Source of the DNA: Liolophura sinensis
Taxonomy: Eukaryota > Mollusca > Polyplacophora > Chitonida > Chitonidae
Assembly: GCF_032854445.1 (NCBI RefSeq)
Contig: NC_088306.1
Location: 3,158,373 to 3,222,372 of the forward strand
Length of the DNA: 64,000 nucleotides
Direction: 5' to 3'
This document shows, one piece after another, positions 1-11,429 of the stretch. The notes under the pieces are model-generated. The model saw nothing but the letters and a program-made list of their open reading frames with translations. It was not told where the DNA came from and ran no database searches. Numbering within the stretch: the stretch's first letter is position 1; each line of letters begins with the position of its first letter. The position numbers and the translations under genes were made by a program.

Positions 1-302
1 TTTCTGCTAATATATTTTAATTTTTAAGAAGCCTTTCTCTTGTTTGTAAAATCGACCAACAGTGGTAACGAACTGTATGGGCGAAAACAAGATATAGCCG
101 GAAGTATAAGCATCTATAACAATAAAAAAACATGTTAATTATAGAAACGAATACCCTATAACCACATGTACAAATTCTTCTACTGGATCAGGATAAGTAT
201 CTGGTTGTATATCTGAGAGCATCCGCCTGGATTTACACTTACCAGCCATGACCTCAACTGTAGCAAATGCCTGATTCAAACTAAAATAGAAAGTTGAACA
301 AA

Positions 303-453
303 GTTCCCGAGTAATCAACGGATGGCTGTAATAGACTTGTAACGAACAATGTTCCCGAGTAATCAACAGATGGCTGTAATAGACTTGTAACGAACAATGT
401 TCCCGAGTAATCAACGGATGGCGGTAATAGACTTGTAACGAACAAAGTTCCCC
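303..453. repeat. 48-bp minisatellite, about 3 units
   Basis: Three near-identical units start at about 303, 351 and 399. Each begins GTTCCCGAGTAATCAAC and ends TTGTAACGAACAA. The unit length is a multiple of three without stops, which produces a repetitive minus-strand reading frame; I see no other sign of coding. Confidence 0.85.
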
Positions 454-2216
454 TATACTTTAGAGAAAATTCTTGCAAATATACATACTCAGTCACACAT
501 TGTACTAAAGATTAACATTTAGCTATAGCTTTACTTAAAGTGTTTGTGAATATAAGTTTAAGCATCATTTTGAACCAAATGTGAATTCCAGGATAAAAAA
601 GATGTTTGTAGACGTTCCCTGTTTTTGTTATTCTTTCAGGGATTTGCCAGGGAGTCTATTAAGATGCATTTTTCTCCAAATATGTTAATGTTTATCAGTA
701 TATATCTAAATCAAATAAATAACTGGAAGGCATGGGGGTTTGGTTCCCTTCTCTGGACCGTGGGCCATTTTTCTTTCTTATATATAGCCGCATCCGGGTA
801 TTAGTCTGAGATAAATGTATTTGACAAAGTATTTTGACAAAACAGCTGAATAAACGATTAATTGACCACTTATTTATGGACAGAATGAAAAGGGATTTCT
901 ATTGCCCGTTAAATGTACAGTAACCACAAGCATTTCATTTCTCATATTTATTTTCGGTACTGAAATGATATCTTAAGTATTGCAAGCTCAAATGTTTGTT
1001 GATAGTTAGCCGCGGTGTTAGACCCTAGGGCCTTTGAAACGCCTTACACAGCCCCACTTAGAACCCTAATCTTAACTTTGATCATTAATATGGTGTGTTT
1101 ATTGACACGTTTTGGAGACGCGATGTCTAACGTGATTTTGATAACCAGTCTATTTGCTGAACGGCGTGGTACTAACTATGTCGTAAAATGACAATAACAT
1201 CACAACGGTGCTTTTGATTTCGACCAGAATGTTTAATACCGGCTTTTATCTTCCCGGGTTTGGTGCTATTAATATTGTCATTGTACGCTAATGTGTCCAT
1301 TATGTATGCATCCACTAGTGTTCCTCTCTCCACCTATCCCACGCATAACTTTGTTTATCCCAGATTTAAATATTTCAGCACTTCATTGGTATGTCAGTGA
1401 GTTCGTGGTATTTTGTAGATGTAGTCTTTATGCAGTTTACGTTATACACCCTTTGTCAGTTTCATCCACTAACTAATGATCGTCAGTCTATACCCTATTT
1501 CTCTTAATTTTTGGAACACCTGGTCTGTTCATTTTAGCCGATATACATGTAATTGTGGAAGGAACATTTAGTTTCTTTTTTCTTACGTGGTTAGACCATC
1601 TAATGAATAACATACCCATAACTTTGCTTTTCCAAAAGGCTGGTAAAGAAATGTAATATTCTACTTTCATCTGACCCCAAAATTAGAAGAATTAGGGTGG
1701 GCAAAAACGGGTTACACGTTAATTAATTAAATAAATAAAATTGCGCAAAGGCAAGTTTTGAACCGTGTTTTTACCAACCGACTTAATATATATAATCACA
1801 ATATCCTTACAAGGACAAATCACAACTTCATCTTAATTAATCTAAATTTCAACCACTTGAAACTTTTGACCTTCAAAAGGAATGTGTTTTGTAAAAAATC
1901 TCCTTAAGTTTTGCATCGATCAAAAAGGTCATAGATGTAACAATTATTAAAAGGAACAGATATAGTTATTTGAACTGAACTGAACATATCTTAATGCGTT
2001 AAACACAGTAGAATTGGGAACGATTTGGTCTCTTTCCCTAACTAAATGCAGTTTAATCGTTAAACTACAGATGTGAGAAAAGAATGGCAGTAGATTAAGA
2101 TACATAATACAGAAAAAAGAGAGAATGAAAGAATCAGCATTACTAATTATAAGAAGTGCTAGATACAATATGAACGAAATAGTAAAACAAGACTGAAAAG
2201 ACAAGGCAAAACTGAG
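454..2216. other. no recognisable gene
   Basis: AT-rich sequence with only short chance reading frames (60 aa or less on the plus strand). I see no splice-bounded exon, RNA gene or known mobile element. Confidence 0.5.
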
Positions 2217-2865
2217 AGCTGCTACAGTGAATAGTCTGACTTTTGTATGCATGGACGGTATGCTACATTCGCTATGTTACAGTGAATAGACTGACTTTTA
2301 TATGCATGCATAGAATGCTACATTCGCAATGTTACAGTGAATAGTCTGACTTTTGTATGCATGATACATTCGCAATGTTACAGTGAATAGTCTGACTTTT
2401 GTATGCATGGACAGTATGCTACATTCGCAATGTTACAGTGAATAGACTGACTTTTATATGCATGCATAGAATGCTACATTCGCAATGTTACAGTGAATAG
2501 TCTGACTTTTGTATGCATGATACATTCGCAATGTTACAGTGAATAGTCTGACTTTTGTATGCATGGACAGTATGCTACATTCGCAATGTTACAGTGAATA
2601 GACTGACTTTTATATGCATGCATAGAATGCTACATTCGCAATGTTACAGTGAATAGCCTGACTTTTGTATGCATGGGCGGTATGCTACATTCGCAATATT
2701 ACAGTGAATATTTATTTATTTATTTATTTGATTGGTGTTTTACGCCGTACTCAAGAATACTTCACTTATACGAGGGCGGCCAGCATTATAGTGGGAGGAA
2801 TTAGCCTGACTTTTATATGCATGGATAGTATGCTACATTCGCAGTTCTACAGTATGAACATGTTG
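2217..2865. repeat. Minisatellite with three-unit higher-order pattern
   Basis: Units all contain GTTACAGTGAATAG, CTGACTTTT, TATGCATG and TACATTCGCAAT. Three variants of about 58, 56 and 46 bp alternate, giving a higher-order repeat of about 158 bp (starts near 2275, 2433 and 2591). The last part is interrupted by a SINE fragment, after which the array resumes at about 2803 inside the same unit. Confidence 0.85.
2709..2802 (-). mobile_element. SINE-A fragment inserted in the minisatellite
   Basis: Starts with an ATTT-type tail on the plus strand and continues with ACGCCGTACTCAAGAATAC and CATTATAGTGGGAGGA, the standard body of the SINE-A family seen elsewhere in the window. It lacks the tRNA head, so it is 5' truncated in minus orientation. 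It splits one satellite unit between CAGTGAATA and TTAGCCTGAC. Confidence 0.85.
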
Positions 2866-3029
2866 GGACGAGGAAACCAGAAATCTGTGCATATTATTTA
2901 CATAGTACATATAGTCCCTTTTATTGTATTAATCTATAGTCTTTTTACGTGTTAAATAAAATAGAACGTTTATTGCCCAATAAACTGAATTCCTGCAACT
3001 CGCCGCGATTTCGCCCGGCAGCATGACTT

Positions 3030-3089
3030 TGACGTCACTTTATTGACGTCAAATGTTCCTTTCCCAGCTTATCATTATGATGTCATAAT
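3030..3089. promoter_or_regulatory. Cluster of CRE/ATF-like palindromes
   Basis: Two perfect TGACGTCA octamers lie at 3030-3037 and 3044-3051, separated by 6 bp. A third related site, TGATGTCA at 3078-3085, sits in an inverted repeat with 7-bp arms (ATTATGA/TCATAAT, 3074-3089). TGACGTCA is the consensus for CREB/ATF bZIP dimers. No gene start could be tied to the cluster, so a regulatory role is inference. Confidence 0.35.
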
Positions 3090-3970
3090 GAAGACCGTGC
3101 GACGTTACCAACTGACACATTGTAACGGTGTAGACGTTAAGCTACAACCCTTTCTTGACATAACAATGACTTGACGTTCTGCTTCTTGGAATTAAAGATA
3201 TATACTGCTTCCTAATACAAATATATTTAATCAAATTTTGCGGGATTGGTGTTATTTTCCTTTATAAACCCAGAGACAATATTTCAGCGGAGTAAGGAAT
3301 GTTCTCTTGATTTCACGCAGAATAACAATGTACAAGTAAGAAGTCATCTGGCGTATTGATTGAGGTTTTTCCCATTTTGGACGTTAGGAACAAAAAGAAT
3401 GCATTTTTAAATGTTAATTTTCCAGATTACGGATGTGTCTATATGTTACTCCATGTCACTTACTCGACGTGGCCTAGACGGACTCGGAAGCACTTGGTCA
3501 ATAACAGGATGTAGCATTATTTTTATAGCAGCTGAGCCTTCCAACTCTTAGAATCTGTTTCGACCACCTGTGATTGTAAACTTTGGTACGAAAGCTATAC
3601 TTTTATATTATATGTATTTTTTAATTAAAGGTTAACAATATTTCAAGAGATGGTTGCTAACAGAGATACAGGTGAACGATGTTTGTTTTGCAATTGAGCA
3701 GTGCCGATAACACTGCATGTCAGCTCTTTAGTCATGGACGCTTTTATCTGATCATCTCATGTCATGAGATCATCAGTGGGTTTCACCTTGGTTTAATGGT
3801 TCTTGAATTCAAAGAGAGCTCAAAAGATGTTTAGTCTTCATTTGATAAACCATTGCCCTTTCTTAAAATAGTATCATTTTTCAAGATTTTTTTAGCCCAA
3901 ATTAATGAAGTCAAGTATTTAATTTGTAAGGTGATCTCACGGGAATATATTGAGAACATTCCACTTATTT
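3090..3970. other. no recognisable gene
   Basis: Non-repetitive AT-rich sequence. No exon, RNA gene or mobile element recognised. Confidence 0.45.
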
Positions 3971-3974
3971 TGGG

Positions 3975-5333
3975 GCCACCGTCGGAACACCATAACCATG
4001 CTGTTTGGACGACAGTCAGGGCACCATTCCCGTACTGTTTGGACGACAGTCGGAACACCATAACCGTGCTGTTTGGACGACAGTCAGGGCACCATTCCCG
4101 TACTGTTTGGACGACAGTCGGAACACCATAACCGTGCTTTTTGGACGACAGTCGGAACACCATAACTGTGCTGTTTGGACGACAGTCGGGTCTCCATTCT
4201 CGTACTGTTTGGACGACAGTCAGGGCACCATTCCCGTACTGTTTGGACGACAGTCGAAACACCATAACTGTGCTGTTTGGACGACAGTCAGGGCACCATT
4301 CCCGTACTGTTTGGACGACAGTCGGAACACCATAACCGTGCTGTTTGGACGACAGTCGGAACACCATAACTGTGCTGTTTGGACGACAGTCAGGGCACCA
4401 TTCCCGTACTGTTTGGACGACAGTCAGAGTACCATTCCCGTACTGTTTGGACGACAGTCGGAACACCATAACTGTGCTGTTTGGACGACAGTCAGGACGA
4501 CAGTGACAACATCATTCAGTCACTGTTTAGACGACAGTCAGAGGACCATTCCTGCGCCGCTTGGACGACAGTGATAGAAACCTGTCAATACGGTTTGGGC
4601 CACAGCGAGAAGGCCAATCCTTCCTTTTGGGGGCCACAGTGAAAGCATCATTCCAGTGCTGTCTGACCACAGTGAGAGGACCATTCCAGTGCTGTTTGGA
4701 CCACAGTGAGAAGACCAATCTAGTATTGTTTGGGCCACAGTGAAAGCACCATTCCAGTGCTGTCTGAGCACAGTGAGAGGACCATTCCAGTAGTGTATGG
4801 ACCACAGTGAGAAGACCAATCTAGTATTGTTTGGGCCACAGTGAAAACATCATTGCAGTGCTGTCTGACCACAGTGATAGGACCATTCCAGTATTGTTTT
4901 GACCACAGTGAGACGACCATTCCACTATTGTTTGGACCACAGTGAGAAGACCAATCCAGTATTGTCTGGGCCACAGTGAAAGCACCATTCCAGTGCTGCC
5001 TGACCACAGTGAGAGGGCCATTCCACTGTTGTTTGGACCACAGTGAAAGCACCATTCCAGTGCTGTCTGACCACAGTGATAGGACCATTCTAGTATTGTT
5101 TGGACCACAGTAAGGGAACAATTCCAGTATTATTTGGGCCACAGTGAAAGCACCATTCCAGTGCTGTCTGGCCACAGTGAGAGGGCCATTCCACTACTGT
5201 TTGGACCACAGTGAGAAAACTAATCCAGCATTGTTTGGGCCACAGAGAAAGCACCATTCCAGTGCTGTCTGACCACAGTGAGAGGGCCATTTCACTACTG
5301 TTTGGGCCACCGTAAGAGCACCATTCCGGTAGT
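3975..5333. repeat. 34-bp satellite, two subfamilies, about 40 units
   Basis: Head-to-tail 34-bp units. From about 3975 to 4580 units carry TGTTTGGACGACAGTC; from about 4590 to 5333 they carry the diverged TGTTTGGACCACAGTG with GAAGACC or GAAAGCACC. Because 34 is not a multiple of three and few units contain stops, frames stay open on both strands (up to 212 aa on the minus strand), each cycling every three DNA units. I treat these frames as by-products, not genes. Confidence 0.9.
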
Positions 5334-5339
5334 CTTTTG

Positions 5340-6760
5340 ATTAGAGCTTAAAAACACTTGTTGTTAGAACAGAATACATATTGCACACTGGACACACTTC
5401 TTAATAATGTGGATATCACTAGTCAGATCTTGGCAATGGACTTATCTACATGTTCAACATAGTCTTGGAATACAGAAGTAACAAAAAATCCTAATTAACA
5501 CGTTACCAGTAATAAGTCTTTTCACGCTGGTTTGGCAAATTTTCTTTGCAATAAAATTTACAATCAAGCGTCAGTAAGATGTGTGTGTTAAGCTTCATGA
5601 ACGAGATTTCAGATAGTACGAAACTGCGGCTGAAGAAAACATATTCACTCCATCCCACCAGATATTCTATATGCTTATACCTCGAAGGAAAACTGGCAAA
5701 GCGTAACAAAGCTATGGGGACGACGCCTGGGGTTTGCCAGATAAAACAAAAATAGCATCGTAAAATCCCCAAAATACTGACTGAAGATGTTTGCTCATGC
5801 AGATAATTCGAACAATAAAAGTAAGCCGGGCTTCAAATGGATACCGCAGCTTTGCGAAAAACGTAGATTAATTTCTTCCACATGGTCTAAAGCTGGCCCA
5901 CTCGGGCAAAGACGTATCAGATTAACGCAGCAGAAAGCCTCTTGCAAAGAAAATCTTCTCAGGCCGCGACAATTTTACGATTTTTCCGTCTCAGATCATA
6001 AAGATTGTGCTTCTACTTAAATCTCTAGACAAGTTTTATGTTTTTCCGGCAAAATGTTATGTTTTTCTTCCCTTTTCTTACATAGACCGATAGCCATATT
6101 CTTATCCTTCAGCAGAGTTCTTTAGCACCTGTCTGAAATGCTAGATATGAGGTAAAATATTCGAAATATGAATTTGTCATGACTAAGAGGTACAATAGAC
6201 GTAATGATATAGTAGTGTTTGACAAAGCATGATGGAATTTATCTGTGATTAAATAATACGTGAAAATATTCAAATTTATGTTTGACTAAAAATAAAGGAA
6301 AGACGTAGGAACAATTATGATCATTCTTAAAATTTTAACGTTACTGTATTTCCGTCAAACCTATAACTGCATTCTGCATCACCGGACTGTTGAAAGTCCT
6401 TACTTGTGCTTTTTGTTTCAAGGCTTTGTGACAGACGACCAAGACGGAAAATTACAACTGTAAACGTCACCAGTGTTCATATGGGGTCTGTACATGCGCA
6501 CAAGACAACACTTTACCTTGTTAAACTCCTACATCGATAAATAAACACGAACCTCTTTCACAAATCTTCGTAAATCCGGTGCAGTCGTAGCGTTTTTTCA
6601 AAATTGACATTGTTGAGGTGATATGGGCCTATTACTTTGATGTGCTATACTATTTACATGACCGCTCAAGATCTGCTGTATCAGACTGGACAAAATGTTT
6701 CTCTAGTCTACTTTCCACTGGGGGAAGAATCTTGTTGAGACGCCTCTCCAGCGATCACTA
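5340..6760. other. no recognisable gene
   Basis: Unique sequence. A 77-codon plus-strand frame at 5787-6020 has no family resemblance, and I cannot support it as an exon. Confidence 0.45.
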
Positions 6761-6762
6761 TA

Positions 6763-6957
6763 TTTACGTATTTAATGGATGTCTCACGCCATACTCAAGA
6801 ATGTTTCACTTATACGACGGCGGCCAACATTAAGATGGGAGGAAACCGGGCAGAGCTCGCATGTTGCTGGCTGACGTTTTCCACGCACGACTGTAGAGGA
6901 ATCAGCATGAAATGGACTTGAACTCACGGCGACCGTATTGGCTAACACCCTCCACCT
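6763..6957 (-). mobile_element. SINE-A copy, diverged
   Basis: Contains CATACTCAAGAATGTTTCAC, TATACGACGGCGGCCAACAT and GGACTTGAACTCACGGCGAC (the inverted B-box region of the tRNA head). Several internal deletions mark it as old. A second copy in the same orientation abuts it on the right. Confidence 0.85.
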
Positions 6958-7130
6958 ATTTATTTGATTTATTTGATTGGCGTTTTACGCCGTACTCAAG
7001 AATATTTCACTTATACGACGGCGGCCAGCATTATGGCGAGAGGAAACCGGGCAGAACCCGGGGTAAACCCACGACCATCCGCGGGTTGTTGCCAGACCTT
7101 CCCACTCAGGCCTGAGCTAACCAACGGAAC
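6957..7130 (-). mobile_element. SINE-A copy, head-truncated
   Basis: Begins with TTTATTTGATTTATTTGATT, then the SINE-A body through CGACCATCCGCGGGTTG to CTTCCCACTCAGGCC, where the tRNA-like head should follow but is missing. It runs directly into a C-tract and CA-repeat (7131-7157). Confidence 0.85.
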
Positions 7131-7157
7131 CCCCCCCCCCCCCACACACACACACGA
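7131..7157. repeat. Poly-C then (CA)n simple repeat
   Basis: About 12 consecutive C residues followed by a short CA dinucleotide run. Confidence 0.95.
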
Positions 7158-7159
7158 CC

Positions 7160-8580
7160 TATCCCACTCCATCATTATAGTACACGACTTGTGGATCGCG
7201 GCCTTGGACAAGAAATTTGTTGTGACAATAAGAGGTCTACGTTAAAGACCACTTGTCTTTCATCAATATGTTGTTCTTGTACGTGACACGTAAGAAACCA
7301 TGTCAGCAACTTGCTTAGGTCCGGTAGTTTAACAACGTCAAGCCGGTTTCTCCACAATAGTGAAAAATTCTTCATTCATACGCTGAACCGGAGTCGAGTA
7401 AAATAAGTAAATATATACTTCATGCTGACTAACCCCGGCGTTACGTTAAAAGATTTGTGAATTTCCCTGAAAAGTGCGCGAAATTTCAGTGTGATCTCAG
7501 TGTGGATCGAAGTGACATATACTGAAACATATCCTCTTTTAAAATGATTTATGGCTTTTTTTGTTATCTGTTTGTCATGTTCCTTTTAGGTTTGTTTTTT
7601 TTTCAGTTTTTCAGAAATAATTCCTTAAAAATGCGTCATTTCCAATTTATGGCAGAAAGTTCACCAAGTGATCTGATGCAGGCAAGCAAAACCCAAACAG
7701 TCCCCGATTGAAGAGCCCAGCACTTGATAGCAGCATTAACATTCTTACTCAGTAAAAATAACCCATAGAGATAACGGAGTCAAACCTCGAAGTAATTTCA
7801 CAGTCATTTTATCAGAGGCTGGAGAATCTTAAGTGGCAAGAAACGTGCCGGTTTGCCATTGACAAATATTCGGTTTGCTCTCACATGACCTAACCACGTG
7901 TTCGCACTCACCCGTGTCCGACTGCAACTAAAGGGGCGTAACCTCTGTCTTGCTGTCAAGTCGGGAGCGACAGCGCAAAACACAATACAGTTACGTCCCT
8001 TGAAAGTTGGACTTTGGTAAATTCTACAGGCTGTTTCTTTGCTTCACCTGGGATTAGCGCTGGTTACCAGATTATTTTCGTCATATCACGATGATTTTTC
8101 CTTGTAGAGAACCGGGCCCATCTCGTCCGGACATTAGAAATTTAGATTTACAGTGTTTCGTCACAGGAACACTTTGCAGAAACACCTGACACGACGTCAC
8201 ACTCATCCACATTATATTGACACCGGATGTCCATTCCCCTGTTGCTGAGCGCCAAGCGATGTAATTCTAATATTCCCAGTTAATTAACAGTCAATTATGC
8301 TACCGCAACGTGTACAGAAAAAACCCCAGAACCATTGATCGCCAAATATTTTCCTTGATAAAAATTTTGTTTGCAAGAAGTTGCATACACTATACATTTT
8401 ATTTTGAATGAACATCGAAATAGCGTGACAAGTAATTTATTTGCAGCGAACCGGTGAAAGTGGGAGAAAAACAGCGAAGTTTGGTGGAACATTTTGGCTA
8501 GAGAAAAAACGAAAAATTGATGTGAATCTAAAAGCCAGTTCTACTCTAATATGAATCAGGCAGGAGGGAAGGCCCTTTTT
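7160..8580. other. no recognisable gene
   Basis: Mostly unique AT-rich sequence without a supportable exon. Confidence 0.45.
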
Positions 8581-8584
8581 AGGG

Positions 8585-8975
8585 TCATACAGAATAAGTA
8601 GGAGACCCTTTTAAGACTCATGCAGAGTAATGGAAATGTATTTTAAGGCTTATACAGGGTTAGAAAGAGGACTATTTAAGGATTATAGATCTCCCTTTCT
8701 AAGTGTCCTACATAAGACTGGAGAGGACTGTAAGGTTTATACAGAATAAAGGAGAGGCCCTTCTAATCGTCATACATAATACTGGAGAGGACTTTGTAAG
8801 GTTTTTTTACAGAAGAAGGGAAAGGCCCTTCTAATGGTCATGCAGAATACTGGAGAGGACTTTGTAAGGTTTTTTACACAAGAAGGGAAAGGTCCTTCTA
8901 ATGGTCATGCAGAATATTGGAGAAAACTTTGTAAGGTTTTTTACAGAATAAGGGAAAGGCCCTTCTAATGGTCAG
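8585..8975. repeat. Degenerate ~65-bp tandem repeat
   Basis: Five to six imperfect units share GGAGAGGACTTTGTAAGG, AGGCCCTTCTAATGGTCAT and ACAGAAT. Similarity between units rises toward the right end. Confidence 0.8.
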
Positions 8976-9054
8976 AAGACCATGGGGCAGAGCCCTGGGG
9001 AAGCCCATTACTATCCGCTGGTTGCTAAGAACATGTTATGTCTCTTTGTTACTT

Positions 9055-11405
9055 TGTGATCAAGTGGATGTGATATGTCTATAACTGTCCATAGCTGACA
9101 TCTTATGGATCTGACATGTCTATAACTGTCCATAGCTGTCATCTTATGGACCTGACATGAATATAACCGTCCATAGCTGTCATCTTATGGACCTGACATG
9201 ACCATAACCGTCCATAGCTGTCATCTTATGGATCTGACATGACCATAACCGTCCATAGCTGTCATCTTATGGATCTGACATGAATATAACCGTCCATAGC
9301 TGTCATCTTATGGATCTGACATGAATATAACCGTCCATAGCTGTCATCTTATGGATCTGACATGAATATAACTGTCCATAGCTGTCATCTTATGGATCTG
9401 ACATGAATATAACTGTCCATAGCTGTCATCTTATGGATCTGACATGAATATAACCGTCCATAGCTGTCATCTTATGGATCTGACATGAATATAACTGTCC
9501 ATAGCTGTCATCTTATGGATCTGACATGAATATAACTGTCCATAGCTGTCATCTTATGGATCTGACATGAATATAACTGTCCATAGCTGTCATCTTATGG
9601 ATCTGACATGAATATAACTGTCCATAGCTGACATCTTATGGATCTGACATGTCTATAACTGTCCATAGCTGTCATCTTATGGACCTGACATGAATATAAC
9701 CGTCCATAGCTGTCATCTTATGGACCTGACATGACCATAACCGTCCATAGCTGTCATCTTATGGATCTGACATGACCATAACCGTCCATAGCTGTCATCT
9801 TATGGATCTGACATGAATATAACTGTCCATAGCTGTCATCTTATGGATCTGACATGAATATAACCGTCCATAGCTGTCATCTTATGGATCTGACATGAAT
9901 ATAACCGTCCATAGCTGTCATCTTATGGATCTGACATGAATATAACCGTCCATAGCTGTCATCTTATGGATCTGACATGAATATAACCGTCCATAGCTGT
10001 CATCTTATGGATCTGACATGAAAATAACTGTCCATAGCTGTCATCTTATGGATCTGACATGAATATAACTGTCCATAGCTGTCATCTGGTTGGTGTGACA
10101 TGACTATAACTGTCCATAGCTGTCATCTAGTTGGTGTGACATGACCATAGCTGTCCATAGCTGTCATCTAGTTGGTGTGACATGACCATAGCTGTCCATA
10201 GCTGTCATCTAGTTGGTGTGACATGACCATAGCTGTCCATAGCTGTCATCTAGTGGCTGTGACATGACCATAAGTGTCCATAGCTGTCATCTAGTTGGTG
10301 TGACATGACTATAGCTGTCCATAGCTGTCATCTAGTTGGTGTGACATGACCATAGCTGTCCATAGCTGTCATCTAGTTGGTGTGACATGACTATAACTGT
10401 CCATAGCTGTCATCTAGTGGGTGTGACATGACCATAACTGTCCATAGCTGTCATCTAGTTGGTGTGACATGACTATAACTGTGCATATCCATTGGATGGA
10501 ATTGTAGTATGCTAAATCAAAGTCTCAGTAATCTAGTTGGTGTGACATGACCACAACTGTCCATAGCTGTCATCTAGTGGGTGTGACATGACCACAACTG
10601 TCCATAGCTGTCATCTGGTTGGTGTGACATGACCACAACTGTCCATAGCTGTCATCTAGTTGGTGTGACATGACTATAACTGTGCATATCCATTGGATGG
10701 GATTGTAGTATGCTAAATCAAAGTATCAGTAATCTAGTGGCTGTGACATGACCATAACTGTCCTTAGCTGTCATCTGGTGGATGTGACGTGACCATAACT
10801 GTCCATAGCTGTCATCTAGTGGGTGTGACATGACTATAACTGTACATAGCTGTCATCTGGTTGGTGTGACATGACTATAACTGTCCATAGCTGTCATCTA
10901 GTTGGTGTGACATGGCTATAACTGTCCATAGCTGTCATCTGGTTGGTGTGACATGACTATAGCTGTCCATAGCTGTCATCTGGTTGGTGTGACATGACTA
11001 TAACTGTGCATATCCATTGGATGGGATTGTAGTATGCTAAATCAAAGTATCAGTAATCTAGTGGCTGTGACATGACCATAACTGTCCTTAGCTGTCATCT
11101 GGTGGATGTGACGTGACCATAACTGTCCATAGCTGTCATCTAGTGGGTGTGACATGACTATAACTGTACATAGCTGTCATCTGATTGGTGTGACATGACT
11201 ATAACTGTCCATAGCTGTCATCTAGTTGGTGTGACATGACTATAACTGTCCATAGCTGTCATCTGGTTGGTGTGACATGACTATAGCTGTCCATAGCTGT
11301 CATCTGGTTGGTGTGACATGACTATAGCTGTCCATAGCTGTCATCTAGTTGGTGTGACATGACTATAGCTGTGCATATCCATTGGATGGAATTGTAGTAT
11401 GCTAA
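9055..11405. repeat. 41-bp satellite, about 57 units, two blocks
   Basis: Every unit contains CTGTCCATAGCTGTCATCT followed by a block-specific second half. The left block (about 9055-10085) has TATGGATCTGACATGAATAT; the right block (about 10085-11405) has AGTTGGTGTGACATGAC. The right block is broken by four copies of an unrelated segment (near 10472, 10684, 11007 and 11372) with CATATCCATTGGATGG and AGTATGCTAAATCAAAG, defining a higher-order repeat of roughly 320-365 bp. Confidence 0.95.
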
Positions 11406-11429
11406 ATCAAAGCCTCAATAATGTAATTA

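Noticed and set aside
3831-5290. Long frames on both strands as repetitive proteins
   Set aside because: They are the 34-bp satellite read in three-unit cycles; frame length follows from repeat structure.
9055-11405. CRISPR-like array of regularly spaced repeats
   Set aside because: The spacers are not unique: the whole 41-bp unit repeats, and the genome is eukaryotic.
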